Positions 16,225 to 32,535 of a stretch of DNA of 64,000 nt are shown here, piece by piece. Under the pieces are notes generated by a model. The model was not told the origin of the DNA. It searched no databases and was given only the letters and a program-made list of their open reading frames with translations. The DNA lies in NCBI RefSeq assembly GCF_017591435.1, contig NC_059268.1, positions 16,159,184 to 16,223,183 on the forward strand, read 5' to 3'. Origin of the DNA: Portunus trituberculatus. Its lineage: Eukaryota > Arthropoda > Malacostraca > Decapoda > Portunidae. The position numbers and the translations under genes were made by a program. Each line of letters begins with the position of its first letter. Position 1 is the stretch's first letter.

Positions 16225-16436
16225 TTAACCCCTTCAGTACCATGACGCGTTTCCATATTCATTCTGCTTACTATTTGGCGATTTTATACAGCTTCAGAAA
16301 CTTTTATGATAATTAAAATACTGAAGACTCTGGCCATTGATCTCCTGACCTCCATGAACAACTCCTAATGTAAATAAAACCATCTAATCACACCAAAAAT
16401 TGATCCTAAAAATGTTTTCCAGTAATGAAGGGTTAA
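16225..16436 (-). mobile_element. MITE-A copy inserted in the LINE relic at TTAA
   Basis: TTAA at both ends (16225-16228 and 16433-16436), with left end CCCCTTCAGTACCATGACGC. Ignoring the element and one TTAA, the minus-strand LINE frame continues from GDLVEVFK into the bases right of 16436 without a shift. That is the footprint expected of a clean TTAA insertion. Confidence 0.8.
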
Positions 16437-16749
16437 CCATACGTCTCTCTAAGGGATGAAAAAAAAAAACTTGAAAGGAAAGATTACCCCAAGACATAGA
16501 AGTGATTTTTAAAACATTGAATATTCTTCTGTTATTTCTATAGTACGTGCATGATAATAATTTTCACACACTGGTGGTTTCAACTAATTAAAATGCCACA
16601 CAGGCCGGCAGGTGGGCAGGTGGTGGCGAAGCGGCAGGTGCGTCCACTGATACAGCAAGCACACCACCCTTCGTCCTTCCCTTTGTAATTTGACTATTTT
16701 ATGAATGCGTTCCTGGGGGAGTAGGAGGCAGTGCAAGGTGTAATATACG

Positions 16750-18062
<1,313 letters not shown>

Positions 18063-18159
18063 TCACCCTTGTCCACCTTCCTTTGTCACATCCATTAAAA
18101 GCAGGTCCTCTTTCACTGTGTCCATAAACCTTCTTTTTGGTCTGCCTCTCTTTCCACGA
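18063..18159 (-). mobile_element. LINE reverse-transcriptase C-terminal relic (RTE-like)
   Basis: The minus strand reads GKRGRPKRRFMDTVKEDL before a stop at 18063-18065. The G-R-P-x-x-R-F/W-M/I-D-x-V/I-K-E-D string is the conserved tail of RTE/BovB-like and related LINE proteins, from general knowledge of those families. Only about 30 codons survive. Upstream of it the frame decays. Confidence 0.6.
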
Positions 18160-18600
18160 TAAAGAGAAAAAAATGAAGAGCTCCTCCTCTATCGTGGTGA
18201 TTTTCTTTAGGTATTCTTGGTAAGAGCTCGATAAAAAGATGTTGAAGGATTAAGGTTGAAGAAAAGCCACAGTAAAATCACCATTTCTATTTAAAATCTT
18301 GTGACATTTCGAGTCAAACGTAATCCCATCTTTAGACACTGAAACACGTGCAGGGAGAGAGTGAGGGAAACGTGTATAGCCTCCAAAGATCTCCGAAACA
18401 AAAACTCCTGGACAACGAAACCTCCTCTTATGTATCTTAGTCCTAGCACCGTCACCTATCACACCTGCCAGATCCACCCAATTCTAATAAAAGTAAATTC
18501 CTGTTCCCTAGTTGAAAGGTGTATAACGTAACAACACATATCTATAATTAAAAACACCTATGTGAGATATACAAGATAAAATAGAATAGGGAAGAGACAA
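18160..18600. other. Unique sequence with an unrecognised 75-codon minus frame
   Basis: The minus frame at 18250-18477 has varied composition but no family I know, and no splice or promoter context. It lies between two LINE relics, so it may be decayed transposon sequence. Confidence 0.35.
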
Positions 18601-18735
18601 GACCATAAGAACTTAAGAAAATGAGGGAAGCTGCAAGAGGCTGTCACCCTTACATGAGTGTGTCCCTGTATGAGCAAAGTTACCTAGTTCCAGCTTCACT
18701 CCCATCCAAAACTTTACCTAATATCATTGAATAGG
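18601..18735 (-). mobile_element. Second fragment of the LINE family at 15863
   Basis: It matches 15863 onward through GACCATAAGAAC, GGGAAGCTGCAAGAGGCTGT and CTTACATGAGTG, then breaks off. This is the end-proximal part only. Confidence 0.6.
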
Positions 18736-18982
18736 TGGAAAGATAACAGCAATTACAAAGGTTGAAGTGATTATTGTTCCTGAAATGTAACAACACCACC
18801 ACAACACATGTACTGAACGATTATATGGAAGAAATGAAAGGCGAACTACACTCCACATCTTTTGCACTCCACGTTAGAAGACACTGAAAAAGAAAAGGTT
18901 ATGAGGGGAGATAATTGTATTGATAGATATTTCGAACGTCCCCATTACAATGATATGCAAAGTTAATGTACTATACTGTTTT

Positions 18983-19194
18983 TTAACCCCTTCAGTACCA
19001 TGACATGTTTCCATATTCATTCTGCTTACTATTTGGGGATTTTATACAGCTTCAGAAACTTATGTGGGAATTAAAATAGTGTAGACTCTGGCCACTAATC
19101 TTCTGACATCCATAGACCATTCCTAATATAAATAAAATCGTATAATCATACCCAAGCTCAAGGTAAAAATGCGTCCCAATCCTGAAAGGGTTAA
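18983..19194 (-). mobile_element. MITE-A copy, TTAA at both ends
   Basis: TTAA at 18983-18986 and 19191-19194, left end CCCCTTCAGTACCATGACAT, right end GTCCCAATCCTGAAAGGG. One of the better preserved copies. Confidence 0.8.
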
Positions 19195-19435
19195 TGCATA
19201 CAGTACGAAATTTTCTGTGATGATGCGAGACATTATAATTGGTTCAAATGATTGGCCGGCAGTACACGAACATACTATTGCAATACTGACATTGCCAGAG
19301 GGAAATATTTTCACTCACTGATTGGTTTATTCATGTATTATTGTGCCAGCTGAGGCTGGGTAATAAGTACTAAAAAGAAAAACTTCCACTTGAGAATAAA
19401 AGCTACGAAACAATTGAATTAGGTATGAATCTCAT

Positions 19436-19440
<5 letters not shown>

Positions 19441-19517
<77 letters not shown>
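19441..19517. repeat. (CA)n microsatellite
   Basis: 77 bases of perfect CA. Confidence 0.95.
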
Positions 19518-19519
<2 letters not shown>

Positions 19520-19679
19520 AAGAGACTAGTTCCAAATTCAGTAAAAATTTAAACATTTTTAGACCTTAGCGTGAGTTTCCATTAGTACTCATTGCCTGGC
19601 CTCAAATGGCACTGCGATAATTCCCTTCCCTGGTTACTTAGTGGCAAGACAAAAGAAAACATGAGATGAATTAGTCTCA

Positions 19680-20830
19680 CGTCTAATTTTAAGGGCACGT
19701 GTTCATTTTATGCCCGTGGCGAGGCACCGCACTTGCAGGGAAAGAAGATAACCCAAACTTTCCGGGGCAAACTTTGAAGGGAAAAAACCCTCGTGGGATA
19801 AATGACCGTACAAAACAAGCAGGAAACAAAAACCGCGGGTCAGAGTGCGAGATAATGAAGGAGTTAATCTTGAGGCCGAGATGCTGCGGCGGGGCGGGGG
19901 CAGGCCGGCTTATCTGCATCCATTGCGCAGCTAAACAGCAATAGGTGGGGCTTAGCCGGCCTCCACCGCGGGGGCTCTCGACTCTCCTCCCCCTCAAATA
20001 TTTTCGTGACTCCTTGGCTCAGGTGATGTGTGTTTGACGGCGTAGTAAGTGCCTGGCGAGTCAAAACGTGATGCAGTTGGTGGTGCGTGAGTGAGTTAAG
20101 CGAGTGGGGGGCGTGTGGCGAGGAGACTTGTGGAAAACTGTGGCCATTTGGCAACTCAGGGAAGGAAAGGTCTGGGGGCGGAGCCACAACACGAGTTAGT
20201 CTCCCGTGAGCCGCCAGCGAAGGAGAACGGCAGTCTGTGAGTTGTGGCGTTATCGGAGGCGTGGGATACAACGAACGCACCTGCCATGCATGCCATGACG
20301 TGGACTGGCGAGTGAGCGACGTCGCAGACTGCGCTGTGGGTGATGCTGAGTCGCGGCGGTGGGCTTGCTGCCTCACGCGCGCCAGGAAAATCCAGGCGTA
20401 ACACATGTTAATCTTCAAATTACCCGGAAACTAGGAAACTAATCCACGTATCAGGCCAAATCATTAACGAATTAAATAGCGAGTCACGGGCGTGACACAG
20501 CCATTGCCACAGTGCTTTTCTCACCTCCGACCGCTGGCCCACCTCTTTCCCTCACCCGTCACCCAGCCGGGCTAAATTGTGTGCAGGACTCAAGGTGCCT
20601 CCCCTCTTCCCCTCGGCCGCGCCTGGCTATGGTGGTGTTGCCGGAGGTGAAGGAGGAGGGGAGTGAAGCAGAGGAGGCACGGAGCGAACACGTGGGCCAG
20701 TAACTTCAACACCGCCGCTTTGGGACGCCGCCGCCACTGCCACCGCCGCCGCCGTCCACCCTGACTGACGTGAGTGTTGCAGGGCCGGTGGGAGAGCGAG
20801 GTGGGAGGACTCGAGTAATTTACATTCCAC
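19680..20830 (+). promoter_or_regulatory. GC- and CpG-rich segment, possible promoter and first exon
   Basis: This is one of the few extended GC-rich, CpG-containing stretches in an otherwise A/T- and microsatellite-rich window, and it is almost free of simple repeats. Near its right end the plus strand has a strong splice donor: CTGAC then GTGAGTG at 20770. The sequence before it contains a short frame from 20629 (MVVLPEVKEE...) that stops before the donor, so any exon here would be 5' untranslated. The 184-codon minus frame at 19864-20418 is probably a by-product of GC-rich DNA, with no domain seen. The promoter call is inference from composition plus one donor site. Confidence 0.35.
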
Positions 20831-21899
<1,069 letters not shown>

Positions 21900-21915
21900 C
21901 CCAGTAGTGCGCGTC

Positions 21916-22128
21916 TTAACCCGTTCAATACTGGGACACATTATTATCTTAAGATTTGTGTACGATTAGGTAATTTTATAGGCATTAGGAAGGGTCTATG
22001 GAGGTCAGAAGATTAATGGCCACAGTCTTCACTATTCTAATCCCCCATATAAGTTTTTGAACTGTATAAAATCACCAAATAGTTAGCAGAATGTATATGA
22101 AAACACGTCATGGTACTGAATGGGTCAA
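21916..22128 (+). mobile_element. MITE-A copy (TTAA/TCAA)
   Basis: Left end TTAACCCGTTCAATACTGGG, right end ATGGTACTGAATGGGTCAA. It is the last copy before a gap of about 19 kb without this family. Confidence 0.8.
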
Positions 22129-23085
<957 letters not shown>

Positions 23086-24055
23086 CTGCAACTATTATCT
23101 CACATTGACGTCATTCTGATATTGTCGCAGCGGTCAACACCACTCACATCCCCAAAAGCAACTCGTATCTACCAACATCAACATTACCTGCACGTGTCTC
23201 ACTGTGCCGTAGCTACACCGCCTTGCCCTGCCTTGTCTTGTCTTCCCTTTACTTGTCCCATGATCACCACCACCAATGTTACAGTCAAACCTTCCAATAA
23301 GTAGAAAATTCAATAAAGATTCCGTAGAGTTATAGAAAGCTATCTTTTTTTCCTTCTTCCACATTATTTTCTTATTATCTTTCTTCTGTTGGTTATTACT
23401 TTATTTCCTTCCTGATCCTAGAAGACTGTCCTGGTGAATTCGCTACAAATTTCGTCAACTTATGGAGAAACGTGTTTTTTTTTTTTTTCTTCCTCATTAT
23501 TTGCTTATCATCTTTCTCCTGTTGGTTACTCTATCATTTCCTCTCTGATCCGAGAAAACTGTACTAGTGGCTACAGTGTGACGGTGTTGTATTTTTGTTA
23601 TGTCATATGTTGTAATGGTATATTTCTACAACGGATATTGCATTTATTTTTCATTTCTTTCGAGATAGTAATAACTCACCATCTATCTATTCATCTATTC
23701 ATCTATGAGTCTTCTGTAGTTTCTCCCCATTGTGTCTCCTCCCACTGCTTCAATTATCAGTAATTCCGCCACAGGTTTGTCTATCGATGGGGAAACGTCT
23801 AACAGAAACCACAACCAGACTATATAAATACTGAACACCAAGATAAAAGTCCCATCTCCTCCCGCTACACTGACGCTAAACCGACGCCGTCCCGGGAACA
23901 GCGGCACACAAGCTACAACAAAATCGTAGTCTTTAATTTGAAACTAACCTGTACAAATCTACGTAGATACACACGCACATCGGTACATCCTGGAAGAGCC
24001 ACGGCCGAAAAATTCTTGTATATCCGAGGACATTAGTTTTTCTCCTCTCTCTCAC

Positions 24056-24060
<5 letters not shown>
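23086..24060. other. Unique sequence, no gene seen
   Basis: A/T-rich DNA with a diverged local duplication: T-rich blocks with CTTATCATCTTTC and TGTTGGTTA occur at about 23345-23430 and 23475-23560. No coding evidence. Confidence 0.45.
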
Positions 24061-24108
<48 letters not shown>

Positions 24109-24435
24109 AGTCGTGGCATGCAAGGATCGCGTGCCATCAGGTCCCTTTGGCGGTGCTGAGAGTGGAGAGGTGGTAAGAGGAAGGGAGAGTATGCGAAGGT
24201 GTGTCTTGCTGTGTTATAAGGGGCCAGGTGGGCTGAGAGAAGGCAGGGAGCGGACGGGGACAATAGTGAGGATCGGAAAATAGCTTAGATTCCAATACGT
24301 TACCCTTCATAGTGGAGTGGAAGGGAGTGGATGAAGGGAAGAGGTCGAGGGATGACATTTGTTACCATTTTCATATTAGTTGACTTCTTATGGTTCGATT
24401 CATCATGTTGGGAGTTTTCACCTTGACCGTCCTAC

Positions 24436-24488
<53 letters not shown>
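24061..24488. repeat. (TC)n and (CA)n arrays with unique spacer
   Basis: (TC)n at 24061-24104 and (CA)n at 24438-24488. The 330 bp between them are unique, with no gene signal. Confidence 0.9.
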
Positions 24489-24491
<3 letters not shown>

Positions 24492-24867
24492 GTAGTACGC
24501 TATTTTTTTCTGTTTTGGTGTGGGGTTGGAGTTTTTTGACGCGCGGTGGTCGTTAGTGTGGTGTGAGTCTGCGGCGCGTCAGCGTGACTGGCCGCCACAC
24601 CTTCGTGAATGGACCGCTCTGCCACGCTTTTCCTTTCATCTATTTATTTTATTTATTCATTTTTCTTTCTATCCACATCCATATCGAACATACGAACTTG
24701 GATTTTTCCTTACCGAAAAAAAGGCGAGATTCTCTTATATTTATCTTAATTATCATAAAAGCAACGTCAGTACCACACTATTATTAAGTCAATGATTTTA
24801 TAAATATATTCGCCCTTGTATTCTTTTGCGTATTACTGAATTCTAGTTAAGTTCTTTTGATACTATA
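24489..24867. other. Unique sequence, short GC-rich patch
   Basis: 24538-24640 is GC- and CpG-rich and contains GGTGTGAGTC. The rest is A/T-rich. No gene called. Confidence 0.4.
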
Positions 24868-24914
<47 letters not shown>

Positions 24915-24969
24915 ATAGTAGTAGTAGCAGTAGCAGTAGCAGTCATAGTAGCAGTAGCAGTAGTAGTAT

Positions 24970-25054
<85 letters not shown>
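24868..25054. repeat. (AGT)n joined to (TC)41
   Basis: Interrupted AGT/AGC array to 24968, five bases, then perfect TC. Confidence 0.95.
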
Positions 25055-25057
<3 letters not shown>

Positions 25058-25202
25058 CGCTTCTATGTATTTCTGTTTTTGAGTTACAGCTCTTGAATCC
25101 TTCCGCCGATGCTCAGAATGCTAGTGTGACTGAGCTCTGAGCATAGCGAGTCTGCAAGAAATAAAGAAAATGCGCTGTGGAGATGAAAACGCCACTGTTT
25201 GT

Positions 25203-25251
<49 letters not shown>

Positions 25252-25899
25252 TCAAGGGATGATCATTCGTCAGCAGAACTGGACCTCTCGTGGGGGGAGG
25301 GAGGAGACGGTGGTAGTGAGGCAAATATTGGTTTTTCATCAGTAGCAGAAAACAGTTCACCTCTTTTGGAAAACCGGGAGTCCTTCTGCTCACTCCTCTT
25401 CTTTTGACCCAACTCTCCTTATCCCTCTCGATTTCCCCGCTAAGTGTCCCTCTGTCTTCCTGAAGTACCCGCGGCCAATACTGGCAGGCACCTCACAGGC
25501 CCTCTTTAGCGCTCAAACAAAGCTTCCCTGCGCGCCATACCACTCAGCGCCCCTCAGCGAAGGAGGGAAGAAAAGGAGTGCCGCCCCAAGTTATGCGTGA
25601 ACTGCGGCCAGCGGTGAAACATAGATTTGCTCAGGCAGGAACAAACGCTCAAGACCCTAATGGCCACAGGCACCCTCACCCCTGATTCCTGTATATTCAA
25701 AGACTATCACTCGTGGCTGGGTGGCGGCAGGCGGCTCGGCTCTCCGGGTCTTTCTCTCTCTCTCCCTCGCTTGATAATGGGCGCACGAGTGGCGGCCGTG
25801 ACTAAGACAGTGACTGGACCCCCTCACTGACCCTCTGTTTGTGCAAGTATTGATGAGCTCGCCAGCCACCCGGAGGCGTATATACCCGATGGCCAGTTT

Positions 25900-25903
<4 letters not shown>
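25055..25903. other. GC-richer unique stretch with one (GA)n
   Basis: (GA)n at 25206-25248. The part at 25440-25900 is GC-rich and free of repeats. It might be regulatory or exonic, but I find no pair of splice sites with an open frame. Confidence 0.35.

Positions 25904-25954
<51 letters not shown>
25904..25954. repeat. (GT)n microsatellite
   Basis: 51 bases of GT. Confidence 0.95.
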
Positions 25955-25956
<2 letters not shown>

Positions 25957-26390
25957 CATTTTTCTCCAAGCTTAGCCAACACTTATTACTGAAAAGGTCA
26001 GTAATGGTTCATAAGGAGGATCGGTTATTAAAGATTGGTAGTTATTCAAGTGAAGGGCTGTCATTCAATCAATCAATGGATGTTATTTATTGTTAGTATT
26101 TTGTTGTTCTTCCATTTCTATTCTTCATGCTTTTCTTTTCTTTTTTCTCAGTATTTTATGTTGTTTTATGATCTTGTTCTTCGTGTATCTTTTTTTTTCT
26201 CGTTTTCTTTAGCTTCTTTCTTTCTTCTTGTTCTTTATCTCCTTCCCTCTTTACTACTTGTTCTCTTCTCTTTTCAATTCTCTTCCATCTGTTCTCCTTA
26301 ACTCTGCCTTTTTCTTCTTCCTATTCCTTGCATTATAATCTAAAACCCACCACCACCACCACCACCACCACCACCACCACCACCACCACC
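25955..26390. other. T-rich unique stretch ending in (CCA)n
   Basis: A pyrimidine-rich stretch at 26100-26300 gives a hydrophobic false frame. A (CCA)n array occupies 26346-26390. Confidence 0.6.
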
Positions 26391-26589
26391 ATTATTACAT
26401 CAACATTTTCACGGTATACATAACAAAAATGAAGGCGATAAGACAGAAATTTTGGAGGACCATAAGAAAGCATGCAACAATTAGCTCTTCCCTTAATACG
26501 TGGGATGTGTAGCGCATACAGACCAGTGCTTGAAATCAATAAAGACACTTTGCTTTGTTGTCTTGTACAAAGAGGACAAAGAATAAGAA

Positions 26590-26872
<283 letters not shown>

Positions 26873-26979
26873 AAGAGTCAGTGGAGAATTTTTCCACTTC
26901 CTTTCTTTCTTTCTGGACCTGTCAGCGTTGACAAGTAACTCAATACTGTCATACACCCACATAAATAGTAACAGAAAGC

Positions 26980-26988
26980 ACACACACA

Positions 26989-27048
<60 letters not shown>
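26980..27048. repeat. (CA)n directly left of the SINE
   Basis: CA array running straight into the tRNA-like head at 27049. CA units recur at 27353-27375 on the other side of the SINE. Confidence 0.9.
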
Positions 27049-27051
<3 letters not shown>

Positions 27052-27352
27052 GGTAGCTCAGTGGTTGGAGCGCTGGCTTCACAAGCCAGAGGACCGAGGT
27101 TCGATTCCCCGGCCTGATGGAGATATTTGGGTGTGTCTCCTTTCACGTGTAGCCCCTGTTCACCTAGCAGTGAATAGGTACGGGATGTAAATCGAGGAGT
27201 TGTGACCTTGTCCCGGTGTCTGGTGTGTGCCTGGTCTCAGGCCTATCCCAAGATCGGAAATAATGAGCTCTGAGCTCGTTCCGTAGGGTAACGTCTGGCT
27301 GTCTCGTCAGAGACTGCAGCAGATCAAACAGTGAAATAGTGAATCAGTGAAA
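27049..27352 (+). mobile_element. tRNA-Val-like SINE with CA-rich tail
   Basis: The head resembles tRNA-Val. It has D arm GCTCAGTGGTTGGAGC, anticodon stem CTGGC/GCCAG with loop TTCACAA (anticodon CAC), and B box GGTTCGATTCC. The acceptor stem does not pair, so it is not a functional tRNA. A body of about 230 bp follows, through CCTAGCAGTGAATAGGTACG and GATCGGAAATAATGAGCTC, ending in ATAGTGAATCAGTGAA before a short CA tail. This is the classic SINE layout with no protein. Confidence 0.75.
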
Positions 27353-27375
27353 CACACACACATACACACACACAC

Positions 27376-27986
27376 AAGTACCACAACGGGATTCACAGGA
27401 GGCCTTGAAGACATTCCCTCAATCTCCAGCACTGCCCATGCACTGCCACACTTAGCCTCTTATACATATAAATTGAAGAAGAGGCAAGAGGCGTGCGTAT
27501 AGGGACACGCGGCGCAGGGGAAAGGCAAAACAGAGGCAGGCACAAAGGAATACAGAGGCTTAAATAAATAAAGAGTGAAGGTGCAGCAGACAGCCACCAA
27601 CAAACAGTAACCAAGTCAAACGTGGACACAGAAACGTCCTCCCCCTCGCTGGCTGTGGTCAAAGCCCTCGACGGGAGCACTGTCGGGGGCTGGGGAATGG
27701 GGGTGGGGAGGAATTTTATTGTCAATCAAAATATCAGGAAAGCGAACTACACGCCTGGTGAGGGTGACTTACCTAGCCTTGCCTAGCCTTGTCTAGCCTG
27801 TCTGCTGGTGACCGCTAGGTAGTGATGTGTGTGTGGAGTGGGTGGGTGAGTAATGGTGATTTGTAAGGTTCAGTTGTGGTGGATGACAGTGCATGACTAA
27901 TACAGGAAAGGTGTGACTAAATGACTGACTGATATATAAACTGGTGACGAAGTAGAACGAGGAAAAGTAGGAAAAAAAAGAAGAAC

Positions 27987-28037
<51 letters not shown>

Positions 28038-28148
28038 CAGCAGTAGCAGCAGCTCATACAAACACACCACAAGTCACATCACACAAAACCAAAAGTACAA
28101 CACTGCAGAAACAAAACAACACAGAAGATGAGAGACATACAGAGAGGC

Positions 28149-28185
<37 letters not shown>

Positions 28186-28361
28186 TCGATGCAGAGACAA
28201 TGAGATACAAAACTAACCTCATCAACTGGACCTGCTGTGATGATAAGCATTCCTATATTGTCTTAGAGGGAGTACTTTTGTGTCAATGGTCCTCTAAATC
28301 TGACTCTACGTAACACACATCACAAGTCAGTCTTTTGCTGCAACAAGTAAAGGGAAGACAC

Positions 28362-28422
<61 letters not shown>

Positions 28423-28658
28423 CTTACATTGATTACCAGAAAACTTACATAATCATTAAAATCTACATAATTAGAAGCAACTCCACATAACCACCAGTAG
28501 ACTGTGTGTGTGTGTGTGTGTGTGTGTGTATAGGTACCTCCACCACCACAAGTACCTCCTCTACCTGCTTCACTGTCCCCATATTACAGGTATAAAAACG
28601 TGTGATGACTCGAGGGACGTGGCATGATAATTTCCCTCTCAACGCGTTCAATCTTCAG
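27376..28658. other. Unique sequence with small arrays
   Basis: (AGT)n 27989-28053, (CAGA)n 28146-28184, (GA)n 28366-28418 and (GT)n 28504-28529. Around 27768 the minus strand has a donor-like GGTAAGTCACC, but I cannot find its exon. Confidence 0.5.
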
Positions 28659-28731
28659 CGGGGATAAGCGCCGCTGGGTTCTGGCGGAAAGGTCTCGCGA
28701 ACGTTTGCCGCGCGGATGAAAAGGCGAAGCA
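28659..28731 (+). other. Weak exon candidate, 73 nt
   Basis: Bounded by TTCAATCTTCAG on the left and GTGAGTGAGG on the right, with one frame fully open. The sequence is unusually CpG-rich for this window. The peptide is unrecognised and the polypyrimidine tract is weak. Confidence 0.2.
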
Positions 28732-28869
28732 GTGAGTGAGGCAATTAGTGACCTGAAGCGGCGGCGTCTTTCCTAGTGTAATGCATGTGTACCTGAGAAC
28801 CTGAGTCGAAAGTTACAGTGGTAGTGCAGGTAATGATAGTGTATGTATTGTCTTGTGCTCGACCATGGA

Positions 28870-29215
28870 TAAATAGATAGATAGATAGATATTTTATTGA
28901 CCACAAACCTGATGGGATACATAAGATGCATAAATACATTAATAAAGGGTCCAATTATATACATAACTTCGGTTACAAATGCTACCTAAAAATTAAACGT
29001 ATATGATAAAACTAGACAAACTTAAGAACTTAACGTCAATATCAAAGAAAACAAAAAAGACTTGTACATGTGTTCAGTTATTTATCAGGCAATGGTTAGG
29101 GAGATAGGGGAGGTTAGTGAGCGATGAGAAAGATATGTTGGTAGTGACAATACGTTTGAATTTAGTCTTCTTGTCCTCTAGTACTTAATTAATTTGTCAA
29201 CCATGTATTAGGGGG
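28870..29215 (-). mobile_element. Possible retroelement 3' end with (ATCT)n tail
   Basis: On the minus strand a short open frame stops near 29080, and downstream a TCAATAAAATATC signal leads directly into (ATCT)n. A 3' end that finishes in a tetranucleotide array is typical of some non-LTR elements. I do not recognise the coding part. Confidence 0.3.
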
Positions 29216-31290
<2,075 letters not shown>

Positions 31291-31414
31291 GTTTCAAGAC
31301 ATTTGTCCCTGAATTTTGGCTAATTCTTTTCTATTCTGTAAGGAACCACCATTTCAAGTGAGCCTTTTTTATATTTTGTTGCCCTTGGCTGGTTTTCTTC
31401 CTGCATAAAAAAAA
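31291..31414 (-). mobile_element. Family C short interspersed repeat
   Basis: Inverted copy: GTTTCAAGACATTTGTCCCT, TTTTGGCTAATTC, AAGTGAGCC and CCCTTGGCTGGTTTTC, ending in ATAAAAAAAAT. Confidence 0.7.
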
Positions 31415-31734
31415 TAGTAGGCGTCCTTGCTTCTCCAGTTACCGGTTACCACGTTAGTCACCGCACCTGAAACCACACGACAAAATATCCGGTACACTGA
31501 AGGGACGGTGCTACGGGGTTTTAGGGTCATTTAGGTCTTAAGCCGAGCACAAGCCAATAGGGACCACTGAGAGGGGCGGTCTGGGTATCCTTTTCCATTA
31601 AGAGATAAAAGTGGCTTTGAAGAAGGAAATGTATCAGTTTGGGCACTGGGAGATCAGATTCTTTAAGCGCGATCTGCTTGTGGTTTTTACTGACCTGACT
31701 GTAAATGTGTAGCTTGCATGCTTGGGTATCGGGG
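31415..31734. other. Unique sequence, no gene seen
   Basis: Single-copy DNA before the GTT/GTA compound array. Confidence 0.5.
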
Positions 31735-31758
31735 GTAGTAGTGGTTGTTGTTGTTGCT

Positions 31759-31825
<67 letters not shown>

Positions 31826-31826
31826 C

Positions 31827-31879
<53 letters not shown>

Positions 31880-31897
31880 CAGTAGTAGTAGCAGTGG

Positions 31898-31929
<32 letters not shown>

Positions 31930-31944
31930 GCTGCTGTTGTTGTG

Positions 31945-31984
<40 letters not shown>

Positions 31985-32103
31985 CAGCAGCAGTAGCAGC
32001 ATGGCAGTGATTGTTGTTGTTGTTGTTGTTGCTGCTGCAGTGCTGGTGGCAGCAGTCTCAGTAGTCTGTCTCTCTCTCTCTCTCTAGTAGTCTAGCAGCT
32101 CTC

Positions 32104-32195
<92 letters not shown>
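31735..32195. repeat. Compound (GTT)(AGT)(GTT)(AGT)(GTT)(TC) array
   Basis: GTT/GTG units alternate with three long AGT/AGC blocks up to about 32052, then short TC at 32070-32085 and (TC)n at 32107-32195. The overlapping poly-S, poly-V and poly-C frames are products of the repeat. Confidence 0.95.
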
Positions 32196-32196
<1 letters not shown>

Positions 32197-32384
32197 AAAT
32201 GTAAATAATGGAATGTAGATGTCCTTAAGTTCTTTGTGGTAAGGTCAAGCTTTGTGAGGAGTCAAAAGTGTAAAATTAAAGAAGCTTGACTGATAAAAAT
32301 TGAAGTCTCACATTCTCAGGGTATGTAGAAATTCCCAGTTGTTCTGTTGTGACTAAAATTTAGATAGAATAATAGAGTAACGTG

Positions 32385-32535
32385 TCTGATGTTGAGAGAT
32401 GTACAGAAACCCTTAGAGTGTTTCTCCAGTCAATAATATAGAAATCTTGTTAATCTACCATTAGAACCGTACAATCACCTGAAAAAAAAACTGGTGTAAA
32501 TATAAATAAGGCCTTTAGAAATAGTGGAGATGATG
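32385..32535 (+). mobile_element. MITE-B fragment
   Basis: It follows the family through TTTCTCCAGTCAATAATATAG, AATCTTGTTAATCTACCATT, AGAACCGT, CTGGTGTAAATATAAATAAG and AATAGTGGAGATGATGC. Both termini are degenerate. Confidence 0.6.

Noticed and set aside
19864..20418. 184-codon minus frame in the GC-rich segment
   Set aside because: Long frames are common by chance in GC-rich DNA. No domain, and the segment looks more like a promoter.
27049..27121. tRNA-Val gene
   Set aside because: Anticodon and T arms look right but the acceptor stem does not pair, and a SINE body follows.
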